Positions 1 to 5,861 of a stretch of DNA of 9,909 nucleotides are shown piece after piece (the stretch's first letter is position 1; each line of letters opens with the position of its first letter). The DNA lies in NCBI GenBank assembly GCA_018902765.1, contig JAHIQC010000031.1, positions 1-9,909 on the forward strand. The letters are read 5' to 3'. A program made the translations under genes and the position numbers. Source of the stretch: Actinomycetota bacterium (GTDB taxonomy: Bacteria > Actinomycetota > Coriobacteriia > Anaerosomatales > JAHIQC01). The notes under the pieces are model-generated. The model did not search any database and was not told the origin of the DNA. It worked only from the letters and a program-made list of their open reading frames with translations.

Positions 1-324
1 CACTTTTTCGATTCGGGACGCATTCATCTCCGACCTCGACGCTCGCTGCCGCTCTCGACCTTTGAGCTTCGCCAGCTGCAGCGGAGAAATCTCCTGTACA
101 GGCAGAAACACATTGAGTTGATTGACCAGGTCCAGTGACGCGTGAATGGCGACAAGGTTCTCCAGCTGGACCCTTCCCTGCTCAGCGTTGAGGACGGTCC
201 TTCTGCCGAGGCCCGCACGAGATGCCACCTCGGCTTGAGTCAGATCGGCATTGAGCCTCGCTTGCCTGAGCCTTGCGCCCAGTTCCTCTGCGATGGCGGC
301 GGGTGTCATCCTATCAAGTTCCAT
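1..324 (-). CDS. HipB-like HTH antitoxin/repressor, partial (left edge)
   Basis: Reading leftwards from the ATG at 324 gives 108 codons with no stop, so the gene continues beyond position 1. Residues about 12-62 form an XRE-type helix-turn-helix: LGARLRQARL, then LTQAEVASRAGLGRRTVLNA as scaffold and recognition helices, then NAEQG. The following part, with ISPLQLAKLKGRERQRAS at about residues 79-96, is a tail I know from HTH proteins encoded next to HipA-type serine/threonine kinase toxins. The family binds DNA as a dimer and represses its own operon while neutralising HipA. The toxin itself would lie left of this window and is not seen, so the antitoxin role is inferred from the tail and the HTH. 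A second in-frame ATG lies at 309. Neither start has a strong ribosome binding site. A stand-alone XRE repressor is the alternative. Confidence 0.75.
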   Translation of the reverse strand, partial: MELDRMTPAAIAEELGARLRQARLNADLTQAEVASRAGLGRRTVLNAEQGRVQLENLVAIHASLDLVNQLNVFLPVQEISPLQLAKLKGRERQRASRSEMNASRIEKV

Positions 325-333
325 AGTGTGACC

Positions 334-400
334 CATTCTGTACATTGAACTTGTAATTGCGACTTAATGTGAACGATACTGCACATTGTAACAGACAAGC
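334..400 (-). promoter_or_regulatory. Promoter/operator region of the HipB-like gene
   Basis: This short stretch is clearly more AT-rich than the surrounding DNA. On the plus strand AATGTG (366-371) and CACATT (382-387) form a perfect 6-base inverted repeat with a 10-base spacer, and weaker matching TTA/TAA bases extend it outside. CTGTACATTGAAC (338-350) and CTGCACATTGTAAC (379-392) are near-identical direct copies 41 bases apart. On the minus strand TTCACA followed 18 bases later by TTCAAT is a fair -35/-10 pair inside the dyad region. That arrangement fits autorepression by the HTH protein, but the regulator-to-site link is inference. Confidence 0.45.
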
Positions 401-722
401 GGATGCGGATGCTCGTCATTCTTCGGCTCCCTCGGGGCCACGCGCTCTTCGAGGTGTGGGACGGCGGACCTGAAGCCTGAGAGATCCTCGTCGCCAGCTG
501 CCATTGCCGGGTCTCCTTGCACCAGCCACTCCCACAATGCCATAGTCTGCTAGACGCGTTCCGACGGTAGGATTCCCTATCCAGGGGCGTCCAGGACAAG
601 CCACGGGCGTCCTGCACGTCTCCCGCGGTCCGCCCTCGCCGTGCCTGCACCCAATGGCGTTGGGGGGTCTGCCAGCTGTCGCTCCTTGCCTTGGGTGCCG
701 TACTTCGTTGGCCGCGCCAACT
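393..722. other. Gene-free stretch
   Basis: I see no credible gene here on either strand. Long open frames exist on the minus strand (for example 982-416), but they are Arg/Ser/Gly-rich, have no recognisable domain, and run across the remnant regulator and the start of the thioredoxin gene. The one small structure noted is CAGGAC facing GTCCTG near 592-614. The stretch probably represents eroded DNA upstream of the broken ArsR gene. No tRNA-like T-arm or CRISPR-type repeat was seen. Confidence 0.5.
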
Positions 723-919
723 GTGTCTGCGACATGGACGACGACGCAGCTCGACGAGGTCTTCAAAGCGCTGGCATCGGAGCATCGACGGTGTCGCATC
801 ACATGTCGGTGCTTCGTGGGGCCGGACTTGTGGACGGTCGCAAGGATGGGCTCTGGACCTACTACACCTTGAAGCGGGATGTTCTTGATGAGGCGGCTCG
901 GGCCCTGCGCAGTCTCTAA
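723..919 (+). pseudogene. Remnant of an ArsR-family regulator (internal deletion plus frameshift)
   Basis: Two parts of one ArsR-type winged helix protein lie in different frames. In the frame of a GTG at 723, bases 750-791 encode LDEVFKALASEHRR, the usual first helix of the family. In the next frame, bases 785-919 encode STVSHHMSVLRGAGLVDGRK, then DGLWTYYTLKRDVLDEA and ALRSL, which are the recognition helix, the wing and the C-terminal helix, ending at a TAA. About 25-30 residues normally between these parts (helices 2 and 3, where many members carry their metal-binding ELCVC-like motif) are absent. The junction falls in a GCATCG-GA-GCATCG direct repeat (774-787), as expected for a short-repeat deletion. 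The position 45 bases before the redox operon suggests it once controlled that operon. No functional full-length product can be read. Confidence 0.75.
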
Positions 920-951
920 CACTGCTCGCAGTAGACCGTCCCACTCGACCC

Positions 952-957
952 GAGGAG
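952..957 (+). promoter_or_regulatory. Ribosome binding site deciding the GTG start at 964
   Basis: GAGGAG lies 6 bases before the GTG at 964 and is the only good Shine-Dalgarno match in the region. It fixes the non-ATG start of the thioredoxin gene. Confidence 0.75.
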
Positions 958-963
958 TGAACC

Positions 964-1494
964 GTGACAGGCAAGGACGCAACTGAGGCGTCGGCTGTAG
1001 AAAAGAGCCCGTTGGCGGCGGTCATCATCATCCTCGTGGTGGTGGCGATCTTCGCGGGTGTGCTCCTGGCCAAGGCGACCAACGGGTCTTCGGACGCGTC
1101 CACTCAGGTGCCCGGGAATTCCGCGAGCTCAGGGTCTGTCCCGGTCGGCGCAGTGACGATAACCAGCACACACAACGATGCGGTCACCGACTACGAGGCT
1201 GCACTTGCGACCGGCAAGCCCGTCTACGTACTCTTCCACTCGCTGAGCTGTCAGCCGTGCGTAGAGATCTCAGCCGTGGCCGACAAGATCATGCCTGGCT
1301 ACGAAGGCAAGGTGGTGTTCGTCAACGCCATCAGCGATGACCCGTCAGGTCAGCAGCTGGCGTCGCGGTTCCAGTTCCAGTACATTCCCACATCGTTCTT
1401 CATCACCCCCGACGGCAAGGTGGCCGACTCGTTCACCGGCGCCATGTCCGACGTCGACATGAAGGCGCGGCTCGACAAGTTGATCGCCCAATGA
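964..1494 (+). CDS. Membrane-anchored extracytoplasmic thioredoxin-like protein
   Basis: The protein has 176 residues. Residues about 16-37 are one hydrophobic segment (starting PLAAVIIILVVV) that anchors the protein with its C-terminal part outside. A Ser/Gly-rich linker follows (about 40-65), then a thioredoxin fold from about 70 to the end. The active site is CQPC at 96-99 after VYVLFHSLS, the cis-proline is in YIPTSFF (about 140-146), and TPDGKVADSFTGAM is the usual final strand pair. Proteins of this type reduce or exchange disulfides outside the membrane, and they obtain electrons from a CcdA/DsbD-type carrier. Its TGA stop overlaps the start of exactly such a carrier (ATGA, 1491-1494), so the two are almost surely translationally coupled. 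The GTG start is supported by the GAGGAG site. The substrate is unknown; cytochrome c maturation or protection of secreted thiols are both possible. Confidence 0.88.
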   Translation: MTGKDATEASAVEKSPLAAVIIILVVVAIFAGVLLAKATNGSSDASTQVPGNSASSGSVPVGAVTITSTHNDAVTDYEAALATGKPVYVLFHSLSCQPCVEISAVADKIMPGYEGKVVFVNAISDDPSGQQLASRFQFQYIPTSFFITPDGKVADSFTGAMSDVDMKARLDKLIAQ

Positions 1495-2204
1495 GCATTG
1501 AGTCTCTCGCATCGCAGCTGACTGGCGGTTCGCTCGGGACCGTTGCGGCGTTCGGAATCGCATTTCTCGGCGGCATGGTCGCGGGCTTCGGGCCGTGCGT
1601 GTTGCCCATGCTTCCAGCCGTTTTCGGCTACGTGACCGGGCAGGTCGCCGAGACACCGGGGATCTCGCAACGCAGTGCGTGGCGCAAAGGGCTGGCTCTT
1701 TCGGCGACGTTCGTGCTGGGGATGAGCCTGCTGTTCGCTGCGATCGGAGCAGCTGCCGCGTTGCTCGGGAGAGCACTGCTGGTGGGTGCGTGGGCCTACT
1801 ACGTGGTCGCGGCGATCTGCGTCGTTCTTGGTCTGCAGATGATGGGAACCATCAGCCTGCCCTTCGATGCGCTGAACCGCTTCGTGCCGAACACGCGCCC
1901 CGAGCGCCGAGGGTTTCTCGGGGCGTTCCTGTTCGGGATCTTGTTCGGGGTCGTCGCGTCGCCGTGTTCAACTCCCATACTTGCGGCGATTGCCACGATA
2001 GCCGCCACCCGTGGATCGGTCCCTCAAGGAGCCCTACTGCTCTTCATCTACGGACTCGGCAAGGGTGTGCCACTCATCTTGCTCGGTCTTGCTTCAGGCT
2101 CACTCGTCGTCATGCGCTCGCTTTCGCGCGCGACGGGCGTTCTGACCAAGATCGGTGGTGCAGCGCTCATCGGCGCCGCCGCCTACCTCGTATGGCTCGC
2201 GTGA
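1491..2204 (+). CDS. ccdA: CcdA/DsbD-type transmembrane thiol-disulfide carrier
   Basis: The 237-residue protein has about six hydrophobic segments and the family's two signature cysteines. Cys36 lies in GFGPCVLPMLPAVFGYVTG and Cys159 in FGVVASPCSTPILAAIA, the two symmetric halves of the CcdA fold. In this family the two cysteines pass reducing equivalents from cytoplasmic thioredoxin across the membrane to extracytoplasmic thioredoxin-like partners. The length is typical for CcdA, which lacks the extra soluble domains of DsbD. The start overlaps the stop of the anchored thioredoxin by 4 bases, which identifies that protein as its probable partner. The stop at 2202-2204 is a TGA that clearly ends the gene, since a strong ribosome binding site for the next gene follows 6 bases later. 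That shows TGA is a normal stop in this genome. Confidence 0.92.
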   Translation: MSIESLASQLTGGSLGTVAAFGIAFLGGMVAGFGPCVLPMLPAVFGYVTGQVAETPGISQRSAWRKGLALSATFVLGMSLLFAAIGAAAALLGRALLVGAWAYYVVAAICVVLGLQMMGTISLPFDALNRFVPNTRPERRGFLGAFLFGILFGVVASPCSTPILAAIATIAATRGSVPQGALLLFIYGLGKGVPLILLGLASGSLVVMRSLSRATGVLTKIGGAALIGAAAYLVWLA

Positions 2205-2210
2205 TTCCCC

Positions 2211-2216
2211 AAGGAG
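2211..2216 (+). promoter_or_regulatory. Ribosome binding site for the selenoprotein frame
   Basis: AAGGAG lies 5 bases before the ATG at 2222 and directly after the ccdA stop. It is one of the best Shine-Dalgarno sites in the window. It supports translation from 2222, not from the downstream ATG at 2339, which has no comparable site. Confidence 0.75.
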
Positions 2217-2221
2217 ATGAG

Positions 2222-2599
2222 ATGGAACAGATAGCGATCAAGATCATAAATCCCGAGGCCTGCGGTTGAGGCGGTGCACGAGTGTACTCGGGCGGTCCGC
2301 TCGAGGAATTGGACTACTCCGAAGGTTCGACTTGAGCCATGCCTGTCGAATGGCACCTCCACGTGTTGGAGGAACGACTCAAGCACGACTTCGGCCACGT
2401 GTTCGCAATTCAAGCCGTCGATCTGTACGGCGTATCACTCGCCGAACAAACCGCGGCAATCGATGCGATGGTTGAGACCCAGGGCGACTTCCCGATCACT
2501 TTGGTCGACGGAGTGGTGGCATGCGTGAGCGAAATCGACATAGATGCGATTGCGGCGGAACTCGGCCGAAGGATCGAGTCGCAGTCGTCACACCCTTAG
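2222..2599 (+). CDS. Putative thioredoxin-fold selenoprotein with two in-frame TGA codons
   Basis: The frame from ATG 2222 (ribosome binding site AAGGAG) to TAG 2597-2599 has 125 codons, interrupted only by TGA at 2267-2269 (codon 16) and at 2333-2335 (codon 38). Reading both as selenocysteine (U) gives one small thioredoxin-like protein. It has strand IAIKIIN, a Cys14-Gly-U16 redox-like motif, helix LHVLEERLKHDF (46-57), strand FAIQAVDLYG (61-70), a helix around 73-87, the cis-proline-like FPITLVDGVV (90-99), and a final helix IDAIAAELGRRI. The second half resembles the small YuzD/DUF1462-like disulfide oxidoreductases, but I do not recognise the exact family. Each TGA is followed by a SECIS-like hairpin at the proper distance. 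The gene ends the thioredoxin-ccdA operon, and a redox job is inferred from that. Alternatives: only the first TGA is read, or the gene is decayed and the part from Met40 (2339) is made alone. There is no obvious lipobox or signal peptide, so it is probably cytoplasmic. Confidence 0.65.
2287..2305 (+). promoter_or_regulatory. SECIS-like hairpin after the first TGA
   Basis: CTCGGGC (2287-2293) pairs with GCTCGAG (2299-2305) to make a 7-base-pair stem with a single G-U pair. The 5-base loop GGTCC starts with two guanines. The loop begins 24 bases after TGA 2267-2269. Bacterial SECIS elements are known to sit just 3' of the UGA inside the coding region, with a guanine in the first two loop positions and a loop roughly 16-37 bases from the UGA, so all criteria are met. 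A shorter competing helix (CGAG/CTCG, 2279-2290) is weaker. Confidence 0.6.
2356..2372 (+). promoter_or_regulatory. SECIS-like hairpin after the second TGA
   Basis: CCTCCA (2356-2361) and TGGAGG (2367-2372) form a perfect 6-base-pair stem with loop CGTGT, which has a guanine in its second position. The loop begins 26 bases after TGA 2333-2335. The geometry matches the first hairpin closely, though the loop begins with C and the element is a little less convincing. Confidence 0.45.
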
Positions 2600-2695
2600 G
2601 CGCCCGATTATTCGCCAGCGCAGCGCCGTCCACCTGCTCGAAACAGAGTCCCATCGGTCGACGACGATCCAGTCCGCCTCAACGGCCCGACCCGT

Positions 2696-4387
2696 CTATC
2701 GCCCCGGATGCCCTCCTCGGCCACCCATCATCACGCGAAGCAGTGGCAGCGCCGAGGCGACCATGAGCACCTTGGCGAGCGTAGGCTCAGCCGGGTAGAG
2801 AATCGCGCCGGCGACGAGCAGTGCCGCGAACACGAGTGCCATCGCGACCCGACCGACGGAGCGTTCAAGCCGGCGCACCCGCAGGTCGAGCAGGGGCGTT
2901 TGCACACTGAACTCTCCACGCTCCATGAGCGTCAGCACGCGGTCAGCGCGTCCCGGGAGGCCGACCGCCGTTTGCAGCAGCTTGGTCCCCTCGGACAGAA
3001 GCGTGTCCCAGGTCGAGCCACCTTCGTCGGAGATGAGCTTGTCCGCGTACGGCGTGATCGAACTCCATACGTTGAACTCGGGGTCGAGCCCGGTGCACAT
3101 GCCGGACAGGATCGCGACCGTGCGCCCGAGCAGCAGCAGGTTCTCGGGAAGCTGGAAGGGGAGGTTCAGCAGAAGCTCCCGGAACTGCAGCCCGAAACTC
3201 ATCATCTGAGCGTGATCGATGCTGCGCAAGTCGCCCATGCTCATGCCACCGAAGCGATCGAACACCTGCATGCTCGCCATCTCGATGAGCTTGAGGTCAG
3301 CCGTCGGCAGCAGTACGCCGAGCGTCTTGAAGCTTTGCACGAGGCGCGCGCCGTCCTGAGTACCGATGGCGATGATCGCCTCTCGAAGTCCTGAGCGCAG
3401 GCTCTCGGGCACACGCCCCATCATCCCGAAGTCTATGAACGTGAGCTGCCATTCACGCTTGCCGTCGGCATCGAATCCCTCAAGCGGGCTCACGAACAGG
3501 TTGCCCGGATGCGGATCCGCGTGAAAGAATCCATCCTCAAAGATCTGACGCATGTACGTGCCGAGGAGAACCTCGGCCACCTCGCCGCGATCGATGCCCG
3601 CGGCGGTGATCGCCTCGTAGTCTCCGAGCTTGATTGCGGTGACGTCCTCAAGTGTGAGCAAGCGTCGGGTGGTGAGCTCCCAGGCGACCTTGGGCACGCG
3701 CACCTTGGGGTCCTCGGCAAAAAGCTCTGCGAACGACTCGGCGTTGCTCGCCTCGGCGAGGTAATCGATCTCGGCATAGGTCGTTGTCGCGAACTCCTCG
3801 ATAAGCGCGCGAACGTCGGCGCGCTTGGCCACTGGTTTGTAGCGCATAAGCCAGCCACCGACGCGGCGGATGGCAGCCAGGTCGACCTCGACCACCTGCT
3901 CGATGTGTGGCCGTTGGACCTTGACCACGACATCGGTGAATCCCAGCTCGGCGGCGTCCGCCTCTAGGAGGCGCGCGCGGTGAGCCTGTCCGAGCGATGC
4001 GGCGGCCAATGGCGTCTCGTCAAAGAACGCGTAGTGGGTCGACAACGGTGAGCCCAGCTCGGACTCGGCTTTGGCCCGGATCGCCTCAAACGCTTCGGGC
4101 GGTACTTCGTCCTGAAGACCGGCAAGCTCGTCGGTGATCTCGACGGGCAGCACGTCCAGTCGCGCGGAGAGGAACTGGCCGACCTTGATCATCAGGCCGC
4201 CCATGCGAATCGCCAGCGCACGGAAACGCACGGCCGTGCGGCGGCTGCGCTCGGACCGAGTCCGAGCCGACCAGCCGCCGAGGCCAATGCGTGGCAGGGC
4301 GATCTCCCAGTAGATGAACCCGAGGGTCACCCGGGCGAAGAAGAACACGATGCGCCAGTAGCGCGCGCGTAGCTGTGCAGGCTTCAT
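2696..4387 (-). CDS. UbiB/ABC1 (AarF-like) atypical kinase-fold membrane protein
   Basis: The 563-residue protein carries the full set of ABC1/UbiB motifs. These are KVGQ (68-71) within IKVGQFLSARLDVLP, the alanine-rich loop AAASLGQAH (128-136) that replaces the usual P-loop, the VVVK lysine at 156, the catalytic stretch FFHADPHPGNLFV (287-299) and the metal-binding DFG (319-321). The C terminus has two hydrophobic segments (about 513-532 and 537-553), as in membrane-bound UbiB/ADCK proteins. The family supports quinone or isoprenoid lipid metabolism by an ATPase-like activity; the exact substrate is unknown. I chose ATG 4387 over the longer frame to 4450, because the extra 21 residues would overlap the PadR gene and lie before a typical MKPAQLRARYW start with AGGGA 5 bases upstream. 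It follows the PadR gene by 7 bases, so both form one operon. The gene converges with the redox operon. Confidence 0.92.
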   Translation of the reverse strand: MKPAQLRARYWRIVFFFARVTLGFIYWEIALPRIGLGGWSARTRSERSRRTAVRFRALAIRMGGLMIKVGQFLSARLDVLPVEITDELAGLQDEVPPEAFEAIRAKAESELGSPLSTHYAFFDETPLAAASLGQAHRARLLEADAAELGFTDVVVKVQRPHIEQVVEVDLAAIRRVGGWLMRYKPVAKRADVRALIEEFATTTYAEIDYLAEASNAESFAELFAEDPKVRVPKVAWELTTRRLLTLEDVTAIKLGDYEAITAAGIDRGEVAEVLLGTYMRQIFEDGFFHADPHPGNLFVSPLEGFDADGKREWQLTFIDFGMMGRVPESLRSGLREAIIAIGTQDGARLVQSFKTLGVLLPTADLKLIEMASMQVFDRFGGMSMGDLRSIDHAQMMSFGLQFRELLLNLPFQLPENLLLLGRTVAILSGMCTGLDPEFNVWSSITPYADKLISDEGGSTWDTLLSEGTKLLQTAVGLPGRADRVLTLMERGEFSVQTPLLDLRVRRLERSVGRVAMALVFAALLVAGAILYPAEPTLAKVLMVASALPLLRVMMGGRGGHPGR

Positions 4388-4394
4388 CGAATCC

Positions 4395-4967
4395 CTAGTC
4401 TTCGGCGAGGATTGCGTAGATCTTCTTGCGAGCGTCGGCCAGAACCTCAAGCGCTGCCTCGCGCTGGGCCGGGGAGCCGCCCTTGCCTACCTGGAACATA
4501 GCCTGCATGAGCCGACCAGCCGCCTCGCGATAATCGCCGAAGCCCGAATCGCCCTGAGAGGCTTCTTCCCACGGAGAGGGTTCGTCAGCGGTCTTTGCGA
4601 CTTCAGCTACGCCGGACTCGGTGAGCGTGAAGACCTTCTTGCCGGCGGTCTCCTCGGAAGATACGAGGCCTTCGTCGGCCAGCAGCTGCAGCGTCGGGTA
4701 CACCGAGCCTGCGCTGGGACTCCAGGCGCCGCCACTGCGGGCGGAGAGCTCTTGGATGATCTGGTAGCCGTGCATCGGTTCCTCGGAAAGGAGTCGCAAG
4801 ACGGCCGCGCGGACGTCACCGCGGCGGGCACGCATGCCCGGGCCGCCGAAACCGTGCGGGTGGCCGCCCATGCCGAACGGGGGGCGCATGCCGTGCTTGG
4901 AAAACAGGTCATGGTGGCCGCGTGCGTCATGCCGGCCGCAGTTCTCTGGGTTGTGATGGGTATACAT
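4395..4967 (-). CDS. PadR-family regulator with His/Gly-rich N terminus
   Basis: The 190-residue protein has a PadR winged helix at about 48-118. It shows GDVRAAVLRLLSEEPMHGYQ, then SAGSVYPTLQLLADEGLVSS as recognition helix and wing entry, and KKVFTLTESG as the wing end. A C-terminal helical region of Vir_C type (about 140-188) serves dimerisation. The first 45 residues hold eight histidines, one cysteine and many glycines, which could bind a metal or heme. PadR proteins with similar leaders are known, but a sensing role is inference. The start ATG at 4967 follows AAAGGAC. The kinase gene starts 7 bases after its stop, so PadR probably controls itself and the UbiB-like gene, in the usual way of PadR repressors released by a ligand. 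Several palindromes lie just upstream. Confidence 0.9.
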   Translation of the reverse strand: MYTHHNPENCGRHDARGHHDLFSKHGMRPPFGMGGHPHGFGGPGMRARRGDVRAAVLRLLSEEPMHGYQIIQELSARSGGAWSPSAGSVYPTLQLLADEGLVSSEETAGKKVFTLTESGVAEVAKTADEPSPWEEASQGDSGFGDYREAAGRLMQAMFQVGKGGSPAQREAALEVLADARKKIYAILAED

Positions 4968-4989
4968 GGAGAGGTCCTTTCGGTTGGGT

Positions 4990-5072
4990 GTTGCGATATA
5001 TCGCTAACTATCGGGATAGGTTAGCACGGGCCGTGCCAACCTTCGCGACACGCAGGACCGTGCGTCGCGACC
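4990..5072. promoter_or_regulatory. Divergent control region with clustered palindromes
   Basis: The 175 bases between padR (minus) and the secreted-protein gene (plus) contain four dyads in close succession. GCGATATATCGC (4993-5004) is a perfect 12-base palindrome. CTAAC-TATC (5004-5012) faces GATA-G-GTTAG (5015-5024) with one extra base. GCACGG-G-CCGTGC (5024-5036) is perfect around one central base. TCGCGA-(CA)-CGCA (5043-5054) pairs with TGCGTCGCGA (5061-5070), ten pairs with a two-base bulge. The first two lie at promoter distance from the padR start and are natural candidates for PadR binding. The last could be a hairpin in either transcript. Promoter hexamers are not clear. Confidence 0.5.
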
Positions 5073-5142
5073 GGTACAGCACTGAGCCTTCGGTGCCGAT
5101 ACTAGTTCTACATGGCTCGTTTCAAGAAAGGGGTGTGAGCTG

Positions 5143-5745
5143 ATGCGCAAAGCATTCGCAATCGTGCTCACCATGGCACTTGTATTGAGTTTGGCCGCTC
5201 CCGTCGCTGTGTTCGCGCAGCGTGGCGGGAACAAGGAAGCCCAGATGCGCGGCAGGTCGAGCGCGCCCGGACAGGCAAAGAAGTCTGCCGAGGAAGCTCT
5301 TGGCGTTGCCGCTCCCAAGGGCAAGCCCGGTCGCTCCGAGAGCGTCGACGGCCTCGAGGATGCTCAGGATCCCGAGACCGCCAAGGGGCCCAAGGACGCC
5401 AAGGGTCCCAAGGCCGAGAAGCGCGAGAAGCGCTCGCGGGACATGAGCGCAAGCCCGGACGCCAGCGGCACAGCGCGTTTCGGCAACGAGAACGCTTTCG
5501 ATCGGATCACCGCGAACATCGAGAAGTCGATGGCCAAGGTGGCCGACGGTACCAAGAAGCAGATCCCCCCGGGACTCATGCGTGTGTGGCTCAAGTTCGC
5601 CGGATGGCTCGGCATAACAACGACTCCTCCCTGGGAGCCGGTTGTCACCGCTGAACCCACGGGCACCGTGGAGCCGACCGTGACCGTGGAGCCTACTGTG
5701 ACCGTCGAGCCGACCGTGACCGTGGAGCCGGACGTCGTCGAGTAG
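5143..5745 (+). CDS. Secreted charged protein with C-terminal VEPTVT repeats
   Basis: I do not recognise a family. The 200-residue protein starts with a classical signal peptide: MRK, a hydrophobic core to about residue 20, and a likely cleavage after VFA at 25. Residues 27-105 are low-complexity, rich in Lys, Gly, Pro, Ala and Glu, with KGPKDAKGPK at 81-90, and are probably disordered. Residues about 110-165 may form a small helical region (NAFDRITANIEKSMAKVADG, then PPGLMRVWLKFAGWLG). From residue 176 on, VEPTVT is repeated about three and a half times and ends in DVVE. No sorting signal, lipobox or membrane segment follows, so the protein is probably released or loosely wall-bound. The start is supported by AAAGGGG about 10 bases upstream. 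It resembles other repeat-ended surface proteins of actinobacteria only in style; function unknown. Confidence 0.8.
   Translation: MRKAFAIVLTMALVLSLAAPVAVFAQRGGNKEAQMRGRSSAPGQAKKSAEEALGVAAPKGKPGRSESVDGLEDAQDPETAKGPKDAKGPKAEKREKRSRDMSASPDASGTARFGNENAFDRITANIEKSMAKVADGTKKQIPPGLMRVWLKFAGWLGITTTPPWEPVVTAEPTGTVEPTVTVEPTVTVEPTVTVEPDVVE
5668..5742 (+). repeat. Tandem 18-base repeat encoding VEPTVT
   Basis: Three full 18-base units and a partial fourth, in frame, encode V-E-P-T-V-T. Synonymous differences (GTG/GTC, CCG/CCT, ACC/ACT) show that the copies are not brand new. A more diverged unit (AEPTGT) precedes them. Confidence 0.8.
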
Positions 5746-5817
5746 GGCACGCAATCGCCCGCCCAAGGTTCCCGTTCGGCTACGCAGCGTGGCATTGCAG
5801 CGCATGAAGGGCACAAT

Positions 5818-5842
5818 CGATAGGGAGTCCCTTTTCCTATCG
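5818..5842 (+). promoter_or_regulatory. Leader hairpin before the TRIC-like gene
   Basis: CGATAGG (5818-5824) pairs with CCTATCG (5836-5842) around an 11-base loop ending in TTTT. An alternative small helix GGG/CCC lies inside it. The ribosome binding site TAGGAG (5848-5853) follows 5 bases later. No T-run follows, so it is not a standard terminator. It may be an operator or an mRNA element for the next gene. Confidence 0.4.
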
Positions 5843-5861
5843 GCTTATAGGAGTCGCCCGC

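Noticed and set aside
306..1103. Long minus-strand open frames opposite the ArsR remnant and thioredoxin start (1103-306 and 982-416)
   Set aside because: They are Arg/Ser-rich, match no domain I know, overlap each other and oppose a clear gene. They are the usual by-product of high GC content.
2222..2599. Altered genetic code (TGA read as Trp or Gly) as an explanation of the two in-frame TGAs
   Set aside because: TGA ends the thioredoxin and ccdA genes at sensible places right before the next start, and Trp is encoded by TGG throughout.
2600..2695. Possible gene or terminator between the selenoprotein and UbiB-like genes
   Set aside because: The 96 bases hold no coding frame of note and only 4-base-pair GGCG/CGCC pairings without a T-run, although a terminator would be expected between convergent operons.
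4388..4450. Longer start for the UbiB-like gene at 4450
   Set aside because: It would overlap the conserved end of PadR, adds a non-family Ser/Arg-rich leader, and the ATG at 4387 has a suitable AGGGA site.
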